Assembly: GCF_023283985.1 (NCBI RefSeq)
Contig: NZ_JAKIKU010000004.1
Coordinates: 1 to 64,000, forward strand
Direction: 5' to 3'
DNA length: 64,000 nt
Source of the DNA: Shewanella electrodiphila
GTDB taxonomy: Bacteria; Pseudomonadota; Gammaproteobacteria; Enterobacterales; Shewanellaceae
Shown here: positions 54,176-63,328 of the stretch, piece after piece
Position numbering within the stretch: position 1 is the stretch's first letter
Layout of the letters: every line of letters starts with the position of its first letter
Translations under genes and position numbers: made by a program
The notes under the pieces: model-generated
Told to the model about the DNA's origin: nothing
Database searches by the model: none
What the model saw: the letters and a program-made list of their open reading frames with translations, nothing else

Positions 54176-54201
54176 GAGGACTCCATCCTACATATGCGAT
54201 T
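54176..54201 (+). promoter_or_regulatory. 26-bp shared element, copy C (upstream of the carboxylesterase homologue)
   Basis: GAGGACTC then CATCCTACATATGCGATT; 21 of 26 match copy B. It ends 152 bases before the start codon. No tandem array is near this copy. Confidence 0.65.
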
Positions 54202-54353
54202 ACAGATAGATAGCTTGAGCAATTATTATACACCCACATTCACTGACAGCGCAGCCAACAGACCTTAACAATAATCAGTAAGCCTAACTTGGCGAACTGC
54301 TGGCTACGTCAATAGCCTAGCTTATAACAGCTAGAGTATTACAGGATACAACG

Positions 54354-56420
54354 ATGACTTTGTTCAATAAAACACTACTAGCCGTTACCATTACACTGAC
54401 TTTAGCCGCTTGCGGTAGTGATAGTGATGAGACGCCAGAAACAACACCGACTCCACCACCACAACTTCAGCCGTTACCATCTGAAGAAGTCAGCCTTGAA
54501 ATCGGTAACAGCATTATTACAGCAACAAAAGAATCTCACGTAGTCACTTCAAGTGACGGCGAAGAGTCTTTAGCCAGCATTGAAAGCTTTAAAGGCATTA
54601 CTTACGCAACAGCAGAACGATTTGTTCACAGCGGCGTAAGCGACATGACAACTGAAGTTAATGCCACAGAGTTTGGTTTTGCTTGTCCCCAGCTTAAAAC
54701 CACACAGGAACTGCAATCTGAAGATTGTTTAAGCCTTAATATTTGGCGTCCTGCAGATGTCGCAGAAGAGACATCATTACCTGTTTATGTATTTATTCAT
54801 GGTGGCGATTTCGAGTCTGGTGCAGGTTCTGAACCGCTTATTCATGGCGATACCGTTGTCGCTCAAGGTACAGCTGAAGGTAACCCATTTATTGCCATTA
54901 CCCTTAACTATCGTTTAGGCATGTTAGGCAGCCACTGGCTGAAAGATTCGCAGGGCGGCAACTATGGCCTTGGCGACCAAAAAACAGCCCTTAAGTGGAT
55001 TAACCAAAACATCGCAGAATTCGGCGGTGATATTGAAAATATCACCTTAATGGGTCAAGGCGCTGGCGCTATGTCTGTCGGTATTTTACAGCAAACTGAC
55101 ACCGAAGAGCCGATGTCAGGTGAGTACTTTACTCGCGCGATCATGCAAAGTAATCCAGCAGGTTTCGATTATCGTAGTTACGACCAAGCAGAAGACTTTG
55201 CCGATAAAATAGCAGATTATCAGGCCGAAATGCCTGAGCTTGACCAAGTTGATTTAAAAGATTTGCCACTTGATCAATTGTTAGAAGTACAAAGAAAAGC
55301 ATCATCAGCGCTTTCGCGCATTGGCGACTGGACTGGATTATCTTGTGTTGACTTAGACAACTTAGTTGGCAGTGGTGTTTGTTTAACCAGTAAGGTTTCA
55401 AATGAAACGACGCCATTGGCAAACTTAATGCCTTTCGCGCCTTACATTGAATATAAAAAACCGATTTTTGGTTCAACCATTAAAGGTTATCACTTAAGAA
55501 CTCAGCCAGCACTTGATCACTTCACTGTGCCAACGGTTGTGGGGTCAAACACTGACGAAGCTAGCAGCACCGCTATGCTGCCAAGCTTAACGTTTTTAAT
55601 TCCAACCATTATTAACTTAATGACTGAAGATGACCAAGACTTAATCGAAAAAGGCGATGTTAACCAAAACATGATTGAGTGGCTTGCAGACAAAAATAAC
55701 ATGGCATTAGTAGAGCAAGAAATAGCCCAACTAACTGCTGATGATATTAAAGCGCAAGTCGAACTTGGCGATATTTTACCAAGCTCTGCATACGAGGCGA
55801 TTACCAAGTTTTACTTTGGTTTAGGTAATGGTGACACCACGAATGGCTTATTAGGCTTAACTGATTTTTACCCAAACAAAGAAGGTGAAGTGTCAGGCGC
55901 GTTAGCCAACATGAAGCAGTTTAAAATGATGTTGAATGACGTGTTATTTGCAGGACCTGCACGTAAACAGGCTCGCGACAGCCAAGAGGATAATGTAGAA
56001 GCGACCTTTTACCAATTTGGTTATCACGCAAGCTTTAACGTATGGACTTACAATACCGATGGACAAGAAGGCGCTGTGGATATTGGCGATGTACTTAAGA
56101 CTGTAAGCTGTATTAGCGGTGCTTGTAATGCATCAGAACTGCCATTTGTGTTTAACAAACCGTTAAAACTGGATGGTTCTTCAGTAAAAGTAAGCACTAA
56201 AGACCAAGCATTGATGGATAGAATGTCTCGTCTATGGTTCAGCGATGAACTATTTAGCGACTACCAATACAACAGTGACAGCGTACTTGTGTTTGATGAA
56301 GATGGCGTTGAAACCTTCACCCAAGATTGGGATAGCAAACAACCAGGCGTCGACCCAGAATTACGCGACGGCCGCCTACAAGGACTAGAAAACCTAAATC
56401 TAATATTAGGTTACATGTAA
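54354..56420 (+). CDS. type-B carboxylesterase homologue lacking catalytic Ser and His (lipoprotein pseudoenzyme)
   Basis: A 688-residue lipoprotein (lipobox TLAACGS, Cys20). It has the cholinesterase/carboxylesterase fold throughout: EDCLSLNIW, the oxyanion FIHGGDF, NYRLG, GNYGLGDQ and WINQNIAEFGGD. The nucleophile motif, normally GESAG, reads GQGAG, with Gly236 in place of Ser. The triad acid is kept (Glu402, GSNTDEAS). The triad His, normally in H-G-x-E-L-P-x-V-F, is Asn592 (CNASELPFVF). Two of three catalytic residues are lost with no frameshift or stop, so a binding or adhesion role is more likely than hydrolysis. Confidence 0.88.
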   Translation: MTLFNKTLLAVTITLTLAACGSDSDETPETTPTPPPQLQPLPSEEVSLEIGNSIITATKESHVVTSSDGEESLASIESFKGITYATAERFVHSGVSDMTTEVNATEFGFACPQLKTTQELQSEDCLSLNIWRPADVAEETSLPVYVFIHGGDFESGAGSEPLIHGDTVVAQGTAEGNPFIAITLNYRLGMLGSHWLKDSQGGNYGLGDQKTALKWINQNIAEFGGDIENITLMGQGAGAMSVGILQQTDTEEPMSGEYFTRAIMQSNPAGFDYRSYDQAEDFADKIADYQAEMPELDQVDLKDLPLDQLLEVQRKASSALSRIGDWTGLSCVDLDNLVGSGVCLTSKVSNETTPLANLMPFAPYIEYKKPIFGSTIKGYHLRTQPALDHFTVPTVVGSNTDEASSTAMLPSLTFLIPTIINLMTEDDQDLIEKGDVNQNMIEWLADKNNMALVEQEIAQLTADDIKAQVELGDILPSSAYEAITKFYFGLGNGDTTNGLLGLTDFYPNKEGEVSGALANMKQFKMMLNDVLFAGPARKQARDSQEDNVEATFYQFGYHASFNVWTYNTDGQEGAVDIGDVLKTVSCISGACNASELPFVFNKPLKLDGSSVKVSTKDQALMDRMSRLWFSDELFSDYQYNSDSVLVFDEDGVETFTQDWDSKQPGVDPELRDGRLQGLENLNLILGYM

Positions 56421-56465
56421 GCATTAACCAGGTGTCTAGCACAACACACTAATGACATGTTAATA

Positions 56466-56487
56466 AGGCCAGTTCGCTGGCCTTTTC
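56466..56487 (+). terminator. terminator of the carboxylesterase homologue
   Basis: AAGGCCAG / CTGGCCTT stem capped by TTCG and followed by TT, 45 bases after the stop. Confidence 0.88.
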
Positions 56488-56521
56488 TATGACTTTTTCT
56501 TGCTAAGGTAAAATATTTTCA

Positions 56522-57994
56522 ATGACATTATTCAAACTTAACCAGCACAATTCCATTTGGGCTTTGCTATGTGGCATCTTGCTGTTAAGCGGCTGCGCCA
56601 CCCCGAACCCAAGCGTACCAGACGATTTTGAGGCCAACTTTCAAAAGCGTGATTATCAAGCTAAAGCTTATATCATCCCTAGAGCCAATGAAGCATTTGC
56701 ACACCGTATTGAGTTAGTCAGGCAAGCCAAAAGTAGCATCGACATGACCTATTTTTCATGGAATGGCGATACCTTAGGACTAAGCCTGCTAAATGAAATT
56801 AGCAAGGCTGCCGATCGCGGCGTCAAAGTTAGGTTAACCCTAGATGACTTATTAGTGTTTAATGACAAATGGTTAGCTGATATTGATAAACACCCTAATG
56901 TACAAATCAGAATATTTAACCCTTTTAATTCGCGCAAAATGGGTTGGGCTGGACGGGCTTTTGATTTTCAAATTCATCAGCAGAAGCTAGATAATCGCCT
57001 GCACGAAAAATACTTTAACATTGATCATCAGTACATGATTTTAGGTGGTAGAAATATCGGTGACGAATATTTCGGTTACAGTAAAGCGGCCAACTTTTAC
57101 GACCTAGATGTTTTATTTTCAGGTGACGTCATCGCGCCTTTCGCGGTCAATTACGAGCGTCAGTGGCACAGTGAACACTTAGTGCCTATTGCCGAGCTGA
57201 TTCATGTTAAAAAAGACATTAACGATACCCGCTATTTTAAAAAAGCCTTCAATAAGGCAACAAAAAAGCATGCTGAAATTATTGCCGATATTGAGCACAC
57301 CATCAACACAATGCCAGCAGCGCAGTGGATTGATGTTACCGTTTCCCCAGTGTTTGATTCGCTAAAGAAAATGGAAAACCGTTTACCTTACTTTAGACAA
57401 CGTGCTGAAATTGCAATCCAGGATGAATTGGCTAATGCCAAAGAGGCGGTTATTTCAACCCCATATATTGTGCCAACCGACGGTGATTTTTCGGTGATAT
57501 CAAAGCTTACAAAGCAAGGTGCAAAAGTACAGCTAGTCACAAACTCATCAGCATCGAACGACTCGTTATTTATACCAGCCTACTATGAAGAACACCGTAA
57601 AACCTTACTGGATATGGGCGTCGATATTTTCGAATATAAAGACACGGCTAAAAATGATGACCACTTTTATCATGGCGATACTTATTATCACAATAAAACC
57701 ATCATTTTAGATAGCCGCGTGTCTTATGTCGGGTCGTCTAACTTTGATCCGCGCTCAGACTTTATCAATGTGGAGTTTGGGTTATTTGTTCACAGTGCAG
57801 CCTTTGCTGAGAAGTTGCATCATTACCTATTTGCCCAGCAATCATCTCTGTATTGGCAAGTGAGCAAAAACGCTGAAGGCGAGATTGAATGGCAGTCGCA
57901 ACAAGAAGTACTAAAGTCAAACCCAAACTATGGTAGCTGGCATAAGCTACCGGATTGGGTATTCAGAAAAATGGATGGTGAGTCAGAGCTGTAA
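56522..57994 (+). CDS. phospholipase D-family lipoprotein (ClsC/YmdC-like)
   Basis: A 490-residue lipoprotein (lipobox LLSGCAT, Cys25) with two complete HKD motifs: HEKYFNID (His161, Lys163, Asp168) and HNKTIILD (His390, Lys392, Asp397), each followed by Gly/Ser and Asn (GGRN, GSSNFDPRS). The layout is that of bacterial PLD/cardiolipin-synthase C-type enzymes, which transfer or hydrolyse phosphatidyl groups. It starts behind the previous gene's terminator, so it has its own promoter, in which the 26-bp element is not found. Confidence 0.9.
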   Translation: MTLFKLNQHNSIWALLCGILLLSGCATPNPSVPDDFEANFQKRDYQAKAYIIPRANEAFAHRIELVRQAKSSIDMTYFSWNGDTLGLSLLNEISKAADRGVKVRLTLDDLLVFNDKWLADIDKHPNVQIRIFNPFNSRKMGWAGRAFDFQIHQQKLDNRLHEKYFNIDHQYMILGGRNIGDEYFGYSKAANFYDLDVLFSGDVIAPFAVNYERQWHSEHLVPIAELIHVKKDINDTRYFKKAFNKATKKHAEIIADIEHTINTMPAAQWIDVTVSPVFDSLKKMENRLPYFRQRAEIAIQDELANAKEAVISTPYIVPTDGDFSVISKLTKQGAKVQLVTNSSASNDSLFIPAYYEEHRKTLLDMGVDIFEYKDTAKNDDHFYHGDTYYHNKTIILDSRVSYVGSSNFDPRSDFINVEFGLFVHSAAFAEKLHHYLFAQQSSLYWQVSKNAEGEIEWQSQQEVLKSNPNYGSWHKLPDWVFRKMDGESEL

Positions 57995-58008
57995 TAGACG
58001 ACAAAACG

Positions 58009-58040
58009 GGGTCCTTAGTTACCCACTAAGGACCCTTTAT
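58009..58040 (+). terminator. terminator of the PLD gene
   Basis: A perfect 11-bp stem (GGGTCCTTAGT / ACTAAGGACCC) with a five-base loop, followed by TTTAT, 14 bases after the stop. Confidence 0.88.
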
Positions 58041-58082
58041 TATTGATGTGATTATCAATCTTTTGCTTACGACCCATTAACC

Positions 58083-58901
58083 TCAGTCAAACTCACACGC
58101 TTGGTTAGCTTGAATTGTTTCCGATGCGATTTGCCCCAATAGCTGTTGTGTCGACTCCTCAACTGCGATATCAGCCATATACGGCAACAAATCTGCAGAC
58201 TGGCCAGTTATCACTTCATAAAACACCAAAGCAGTCAGTAAGTTGCCCATCAGCGAGGCATGATTTCCATCTGTACTGTGTAACTTAAAACTTGGATCCG
58301 TCATTAAGGTCTTATTCCAAGCTAATCCCACAGGGGCAACACAGGCTTTTTGCACTGCTGCAATACTTTGATGCAGTGAGTGTACTTGCCGCCCTTCATC
58401 TGGTCTGCCTTTTTGTGGGTGTTCAGGAAATAGAATCGGCGTAATTGCCGCCTCTTTCGCTGTTGCTATCCATGTTCTTGCAGCAATGGTTGGATAAGAT
58501 ACAGTCCCTGATTGTGAGTACTTTTGAGCTTGTAAAATAATATGACTCCATGACTTTGAAGCCAAAATATCTACCCTGCGCTGCTGACTAACTGGATTAT
58601 CTAAATACCCACCAGCCGCATTCACTGCAGTAACTTGTACGTTGCTATTACCTGCCAAAATCAGTTTAGTTATCAAGCTTGCCTGAGCAGAGACATGACT
58701 ATTGCCAAAAAGTAACACTTGATAATGTTGAACATCTCTATTATCTGGAATTGCTAGATTACTAGCAGTATTTGTCTCTGTTATTTTTGGTGGGGGAGTT
58801 TCTTGCGCAGGCTCACTCATTACAGAGTCACTTCCACAAGCTGATAATAGTCCCGTTGTAATAATCACAGTGGCGAAACGGATAACATATTTTAAATACA
58901 T
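58083..58901 (-). CDS. SGNH-hydrolase-like lipoprotein
   Basis: A 272-residue lipoprotein (lipobox LLSACGS, Cys22). LLFGNSHVSA places the block-I Ser at 68, and DGNHAS provides the block-V Asp211-x-x-His214 pair. NAAGGYL is a possible block-II Gly, and the block-III Asn is uncertain (FPEH). Likely an esterase or carbohydrate acetylesterase outside the cytoplasm. It follows the esterase gene by 35 bases in the same direction, so the two form an operon. Confidence 0.72.
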   Translation of the reverse strand: MYLKYVIRFATVIITTGLLSACGSDSVMSEPAQETPPPKITETNTASNLAIPDNRDVQHYQVLLFGNSHVSAQASLITKLILAGNSNVQVTAVNAAGGYLDNPVSQQRRVDILASKSWSHIILQAQKYSQSGTVSYPTIAARTWIATAKEAAITPILFPEHPQKGRPDEGRQVHSLHQSIAAVQKACVAPVGLAWNKTLMTDPSFKLHSTDGNHASLMGNLLTALVFYEVITGQSADLLPYMADIAVEESTQQLLGQIASETIQANQACEFD

Positions 58902-58936
58902 AATGACTCCTTTGAGCGGCCTGATTAATGTTTGGA

Positions 58937-59872
58937 TTAGTTAAAAATCGGCGTGTAAATTTGCTTTAGTGCTGCCGCATCATATACCGCCTCATGAGGT
59001 ACATTATTCAATTCTGAAAAACGTACAGGCTTAATACATCCTTGCCATAACTTCGTCTCAGTGCCATTACTCAAGGCGCTCACTGCAGGATGTGCCGTTA
59101 TTTCAGTTGTCTCGTCACAACCATTGATTTGACGCCAATGGGCTAAGGTGCCATCCACTGATTGGATTTCGCCCTCGACTCTACCATTCATAGGGACATC
59201 GGTATCTCTAGGGCTATGTAAATGATGTATGGTCACTGGTGTAGAAGTTGTGCACTGTTCAAAGTCTCCGCGAAACTGGCCAGCAAGGGATACGACTGCA
59301 GAAATTTGCTCTGGGATCTCACAGGCCAATTTGTACCCCATAAATCCACCAGCAGAATAACCAAACACATACACTTTATCGCTAGTAATATTATTTTCTG
59401 CTTTCAAGCGCGTGATAAGATTCACTATAAAATCTGTATCTACAGCGCCTCCTCTTTCTGTATTTAAACTATCCCAGCCCCAAAACTCATTACTGCCCTG
59501 CGGGCTAGCTGACAGTAATTGCTGTTCTTCGGTAATGGTTTTCGCATCAAAAATCCCAGACACTTTTTGGGGTGTTCCTGGCGCACCATGTAAGAATAAT
59601 GCGATACCTTTTATCTCTTCATCAGGGGTGTAAATAATCACGTCACGCTCATCAAGCCTTAAGCAGCTAGAACCCTCTAAAGGCGCTTTACTTGCACATT
59701 TAGGCGTTTCATCTGTAACCTTTGGGGCATCAACTGATTCGTTGCTATTACTTCCGCTACATCCCATGAGCAGCCCAGTTAATACCGTACAAGCTGCTAA
59801 GTTTTTATACTGTCGACTTGGCTTGTTTATCAGTTGAAAATTAATCCTTACTTGCTTTGTGCTTTTTTTCAT
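58937..59872 (-). CDS. PHB-depolymerase/LpqC-like esterase lipoprotein
   Basis: A 311-residue lipoprotein (lipobox GLLMGCS, Cys38). An alpha/beta-hydrolase fold: FLHGAPGTPQ oxyanion strand, nucleophile GYSAGG (Ser174), an acid in SPRDTDVPM and the final His in NVPHEAVYD. It resembles polyhydroxybutyrate depolymerase/feruloyl esterase-like proteins that cleave external esters. The ATG with AGGG upstream is used; an upstream in-frame codon would place the signal peptide unusually deep. First gene of the pair with the SGNH lipoprotein, and divergent from the ToxR-like regulator. Confidence 0.8.
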   Translation of the reverse strand: MKKSTKQVRINFQLINKPSRQYKNLAACTVLTGLLMGCSGSNSNESVDAPKVTDETPKCASKAPLEGSSCLRLDERDVIIYTPDEEIKGIALFLHGAPGTPQKVSGIFDAKTITEEQQLLSASPQGSNEFWGWDSLNTERGGAVDTDFIVNLITRLKAENNITSDKVYVFGYSAGGFMGYKLACEIPEQISAVVSLAGQFRGDFEQCTTSTPVTIHHLHSPRDTDVPMNGRVEGEIQSVDGTLAHWRQINGCDETTEITAHPAVSALSNGTETKLWQGCIKPVRFSELNNVPHEAVYDAAALKQIYTPIFN

Positions 59873-59930
59873 ATCATTCCCTTTAACATTTTTAAGTGCT
59901 TTGCTTTCGTTCACATAGTGTGTAGCGACC

Positions 59931-59944
59931 TTGCTTTCAAGCAA
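59931..59944. promoter_or_regulatory. candidate operator between the esterase and ToxR-like genes
   Basis: TTGCTTTCAAGCAA is a perfect 6-2-6 inverted repeat. Its left arm TTGCTTTC recurs exactly 30 bases earlier (59901-59908), three helical turns away, as seen with tandem-binding winged-helix regulators. Confidence 0.5.
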
Positions 59945-60006
59945 TAAAGAGGTAAGAATGGTTTGATAATGGAATAATAATGATTAATAAAATCATAAGG
60001 ATATAA

Positions 60007-62247
60007 ATGCGATTTGCCTTTGGCGATATCATTGTTGACGTTGAACAAGTCAAAATAACCAAAAAAGGCGAGCACCTGGAATGCGAACCTAGGGTATTTG
60101 AACTGTTATTATTTTTTTGTCAGCGCCCTTTAGAAGCCATTTCTAGAGAAGAATTAGTCAACACTGTTTGGCAAGGCAGAATAGTCAGTGATGCTGCAGT
60201 CAATCGCGCTATCGGCGAGTTAAGAAAGCTCATTGAAGATACCCCCTCGTCACCACAATGGATTAAAACCGTCAGTAAAGTTGGATATCGATTTACTGTC
60301 AGCCCAACTCAGGAAGATGCAGAAACAAACAGTGAAAACACAACTGATTCATTCGCTGAAAATCCGTCTCTGCTATTAGATAATAATGGTCATAAAGAAT
60401 CTCGAACAGAGACTCAAGCAATTGCTATTAATCCAAAAAGAAAAAATATAGCCGTCCTACTTTTAATTAGTATTTCGTTCCTTACTTTAACCTTAGTTGC
60501 TCTTTGGGGCACTTTTCCAATCGTTAAACAAACTAAACCTTTGGCAAAGCATCAACTGCAAGTGATACAACGTAAACCACTAACGTCCATTACTGGCAGT
60601 GCTTTTAATCCTGCTTATCATCAAGCTAACCAGCAATTAGTGTACTTATATCGAGCAAGCAGTGATGACTATGCTCAAGTTCATCTACAAATAAACAATG
60701 GCGCCCGTTCAGCGCTAACCCAAGATAGTTTTTATTATACTGATGTCGTATTTGGCAGTGGCAATCTTGTTTACGCATCGCGATTAAATAACTTACAAGA
60801 CCGTCATTGTGAAATGGTTCAAATAGATACTGTAAGTCAGCAAGTGACCTCACTTTTCAAGTGCGGCATAAATGTAGTGACACAACTCGCCTTCGATAGC
60901 CATAAACAACGATTATTGTATCAATCTCGCCCGAGTATCTCTGAGCCATACAGCATCCATGCCTGGCAAATAGATACAGGCAGAAAACAGCAAATCACTC
61001 ACCCCAAACAATTCGGTAATAACCTTGGCGATTACACCTTTTCACTGTCTCGCGATAATCGATATCTTTCGGTGATTGAATATGATGCTGACAACAAGGA
61101 CACGATGAAACTGATTGACCTTGGCGATAATCAGTTGCTGCAAACCCATCCATTTATTGATGATGTTTTTGGTTTAATGTGGCGCTCAGATACTGAATTA
61201 CTGGCCAGTAATAGTGATGGCTTATTTATATTTGACATAACTAAGCAGCAATTAACGCCAATAGAGCATAGCGATCAATTTGCTAGATTAGCAGCAGGGA
61301 AAAATGATCAAGCGATACTCACTGAGCGCAGCCAAATTAGAATGAACATCGTCAGTTATCCTATTACGGTTGAGGCCACTAGTGTTGAAGAGGTTAGTGT
61401 TGAAGAAGCTAGAGCTGATAGCGCCAGTCTCAATAATACTGTTGTTAAAACAGATACCATCACCCCACTAACAGCAAGTTCAGGTATCAATCAAACACCA
61501 GTATTAGGTAATCAAAGCAATATTATGGCTTTTATTTCTGATCGAAGTGGTGAAAGAAATATCTATATTAAAGATGGTAAAAGTACGCTCATACAAACAG
61601 CCTTCAAAGGTGAAATAAAGCACATCAGTGCAATGGCTTGGACACATAACGATAAGTATTTGATTGCGAGTATTAACAGTCAACTGTTTCGCTACTCAAT
61701 AAACGATCAACGCTGGCAAGCAATAGCTGAAAGCTTTGCTCAAGTACATCATGTTGCCGCAAGTGAAAATGCCATCTTATTTAGCGCAGAAATAGACAAC
61801 AAGTGGAATATTTGGCAATTACCAATTGATGCACAAGGTAATATTAACCAAGACACAGCCTCACAGTTGACCACCAAAGGCGGTTATAGCGTTCAAGCAG
61901 ATAACCAAACTCTCTACTTTAGCAAATTCAATCACCCTGGATTATTCCAATTAAACTTAAATGTAAGTACTGAGAACTTAAATGATGAAGTGGCAGAAAA
62001 GGTACTGATTGATGATTTCCCTATTGCAGCTTGGCGACATTGGCAGCTAAAGGGAGACTATATATATTACCTACTTGGCAAAGAGTATCTGTCATTAAAT
62101 TTAACCAACAACGAAATAAAGCCTCTGCATCATTTTTCAGGCAGAGCACCCAGTGACTGTAATTTAGCCGTTCAGCGCAACTTTTTGGCCTGCGATAGAA
62201 TTGAATTGAGTCAAAGCAATATATGGCAATTAACGCTATCACATTAA
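60007..62247 (+). CDS. ToxR/CadC-like membrane regulator with periplasmic beta-propeller
   Basis: A 746-residue protein. The OmpR-type winged helix (residues 1-98: ECEPRVFELLLFFCQRP, SDAAVNRAIGELRKLIED, IKTVSKVGYRF) is followed by a polar linker, one membrane helix (about 148-169) and a periplasmic part of about 570 residues with repeated TolB/PD40-like blades (LVYLYRASSDDYAQVHL, ILVFSAE-type strands, DNRYLSVIE). It thus couples an extracytoplasmic signal directly to DNA. A short 15-bp duplication (SVEEV/SVEEA near 460) is present. Its divergent neighbours, two ester-hydrolase lipoproteins, are the likely targets. Confidence 0.85.
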   Translation: MRFAFGDIIVDVEQVKITKKGEHLECEPRVFELLLFFCQRPLEAISREELVNTVWQGRIVSDAAVNRAIGELRKLIEDTPSSPQWIKTVSKVGYRFTVSPTQEDAETNSENTTDSFAENPSLLLDNNGHKESRTETQAIAINPKRKNIAVLLLISISFLTLTLVALWGTFPIVKQTKPLAKHQLQVIQRKPLTSITGSAFNPAYHQANQQLVYLYRASSDDYAQVHLQINNGARSALTQDSFYYTDVVFGSGNLVYASRLNNLQDRHCEMVQIDTVSQQVTSLFKCGINVVTQLAFDSHKQRLLYQSRPSISEPYSIHAWQIDTGRKQQITHPKQFGNNLGDYTFSLSRDNRYLSVIEYDADNKDTMKLIDLGDNQLLQTHPFIDDVFGLMWRSDTELLASNSDGLFIFDITKQQLTPIEHSDQFARLAAGKNDQAILTERSQIRMNIVSYPITVEATSVEEVSVEEARADSASLNNTVVKTDTITPLTASSGINQTPVLGNQSNIMAFISDRSGERNIYIKDGKSTLIQTAFKGEIKHISAMAWTHNDKYLIASINSQLFRYSINDQRWQAIAESFAQVHHVAASENAILFSAEIDNKWNIWQLPIDAQGNINQDTASQLTTKGGYSVQADNQTLYFSKFNHPGLFQLNLNVSTENLNDEVAEKVLIDDFPIAAWRHWQLKGDYIYYLLGKEYLSLNLTNNEIKPLHHFSGRAPSDCNLAVQRNFLACDRIELSQSNIWQLTLSH

Positions 62248-62249
62248 AC

Positions 62250-62275
62250 AAAATGCCCTCTTCTGAGGGCGTTTT
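62250..62275. terminator. terminator between the ToxR-like and DMT genes
   Basis: TGCCCTC / GAGGGCG stem (one G-T pair) with a TTCT loop and A/T runs on both sides. Confidence 0.8.
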
Positions 62276-62305
62276 GTCAATGAGTAGCTTTCGTTAGTCA
62301 GGTTA

Positions 62306-63181
62306 TTATTGTAATGATTTTTTGATCTGAGCCGTATCTCTTTTTGACAGCTTAATATACATAATCAATGACAAGAAGATCACCACGCCACCCGCTAGCT
62401 TTTGCATTTCTACGCTTTCACCTAACATCAAGATACTCAACATTAAGGTCCAAATCGGCTCTAAAACCATAATCAGCGCGGCGGTTTCCATGTTCACAGA
62501 ATACTGACCTATGGTCTGTAATAAGTAACGCAGCGATGTCGCAAACACTGTAGATAACACAAACCATATCGCCAAGTTACTGCTGACTTCAAACGGTGCT
62601 TGCTGCGTGAACGCAACATAAATACCGCCGACTAAACCTACCATAAACAGCTGTAAGCAGATTGAATCTAACGGTTTAATACGATTGCTGATCTTCTTAT
62701 TTAATACAAAATGAACAGACAATAACGCTGAAGCGAATAAAAAGAACCATTGAGATTCATCCACTTGCCAGCCATTGGTTAATGTCATGAGCATCATCCC
62801 AGCAATACTCATGGGTAAGGCATACCAAAAAGCTTTGTTAGGTTTAATCTTAAATAAAATCCAGGCTGTCATCGGTGCAATGATCATGGCTAGGCTCATA
62901 ATGAATGCCCCTTCCGACAAGCTTTGGGTCACTGACACCGCATGTACCCATACCAATAGTGCCAGACCTAGAAAGATCCCCACGCCACAAGCAAGCAGAA
63001 TTTGTTTCGCCCGCAAACGCCATAAGCTTTTATAGCAAAATGGCAGTAACACTAGACTTGCTAGCATGAAGCGACTGGCAATAAAGGTCTCGCCTGGCAT
63101 ATCCATTACCACGACTTTCGAGGCAATCCAGCCAAGTGCAGCCAACAAAGTGGCGATGAATAAAAACAAGGCTCCGCGCAT
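62306..63181 (-). CDS. DMT-superfamily transporter (EamA repeats)
   Basis: A 291-residue protein of ten membrane segments formed by two EamA repeats (first ending near 135, second from about 145). ETFIASRFMLASLVLLPF and the PIWTLMLSILMLGESVEMQKLAGGVVIF motif of repeat two are typical. It exports or imports a small metabolite or amino acid; the substrate is not readable. It ends in a basic tail. Monocistronic. Confidence 0.88.
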   Translation of the reverse strand: MRGALFLFIATLLAALGWIASKVVVMDMPGETFIASRFMLASLVLLPFCYKSLWRLRAKQILLACGVGIFLGLALLVWVHAVSVTQSLSEGAFIMSLAMIIAPMTAWILFKIKPNKAFWYALPMSIAGMMLMTLTNGWQVDESQWFFLFASALLSVHFVLNKKISNRIKPLDSICLQLFMVGLVGGIYVAFTQQAPFEVSSNLAIWFVLSTVFATSLRYLLQTIGQYSVNMETAALIMVLEPIWTLMLSILMLGESVEMQKLAGGVVIFLSLIMYIKLSKRDTAQIKKSLQ

Positions 63182-63328
63182 GTATGGCCTCTAAAGTGGA
63201 ATTGATGAATATGAAAAGAAGTGACGCTGTTATAAACGATTATCGATAAAGTCACGAACATCGTTGTTGTAAACTGTGAAATCAACGAGATTTATCACGG
63301 TGGATTTAAATAATTAAAATACCAAAAA

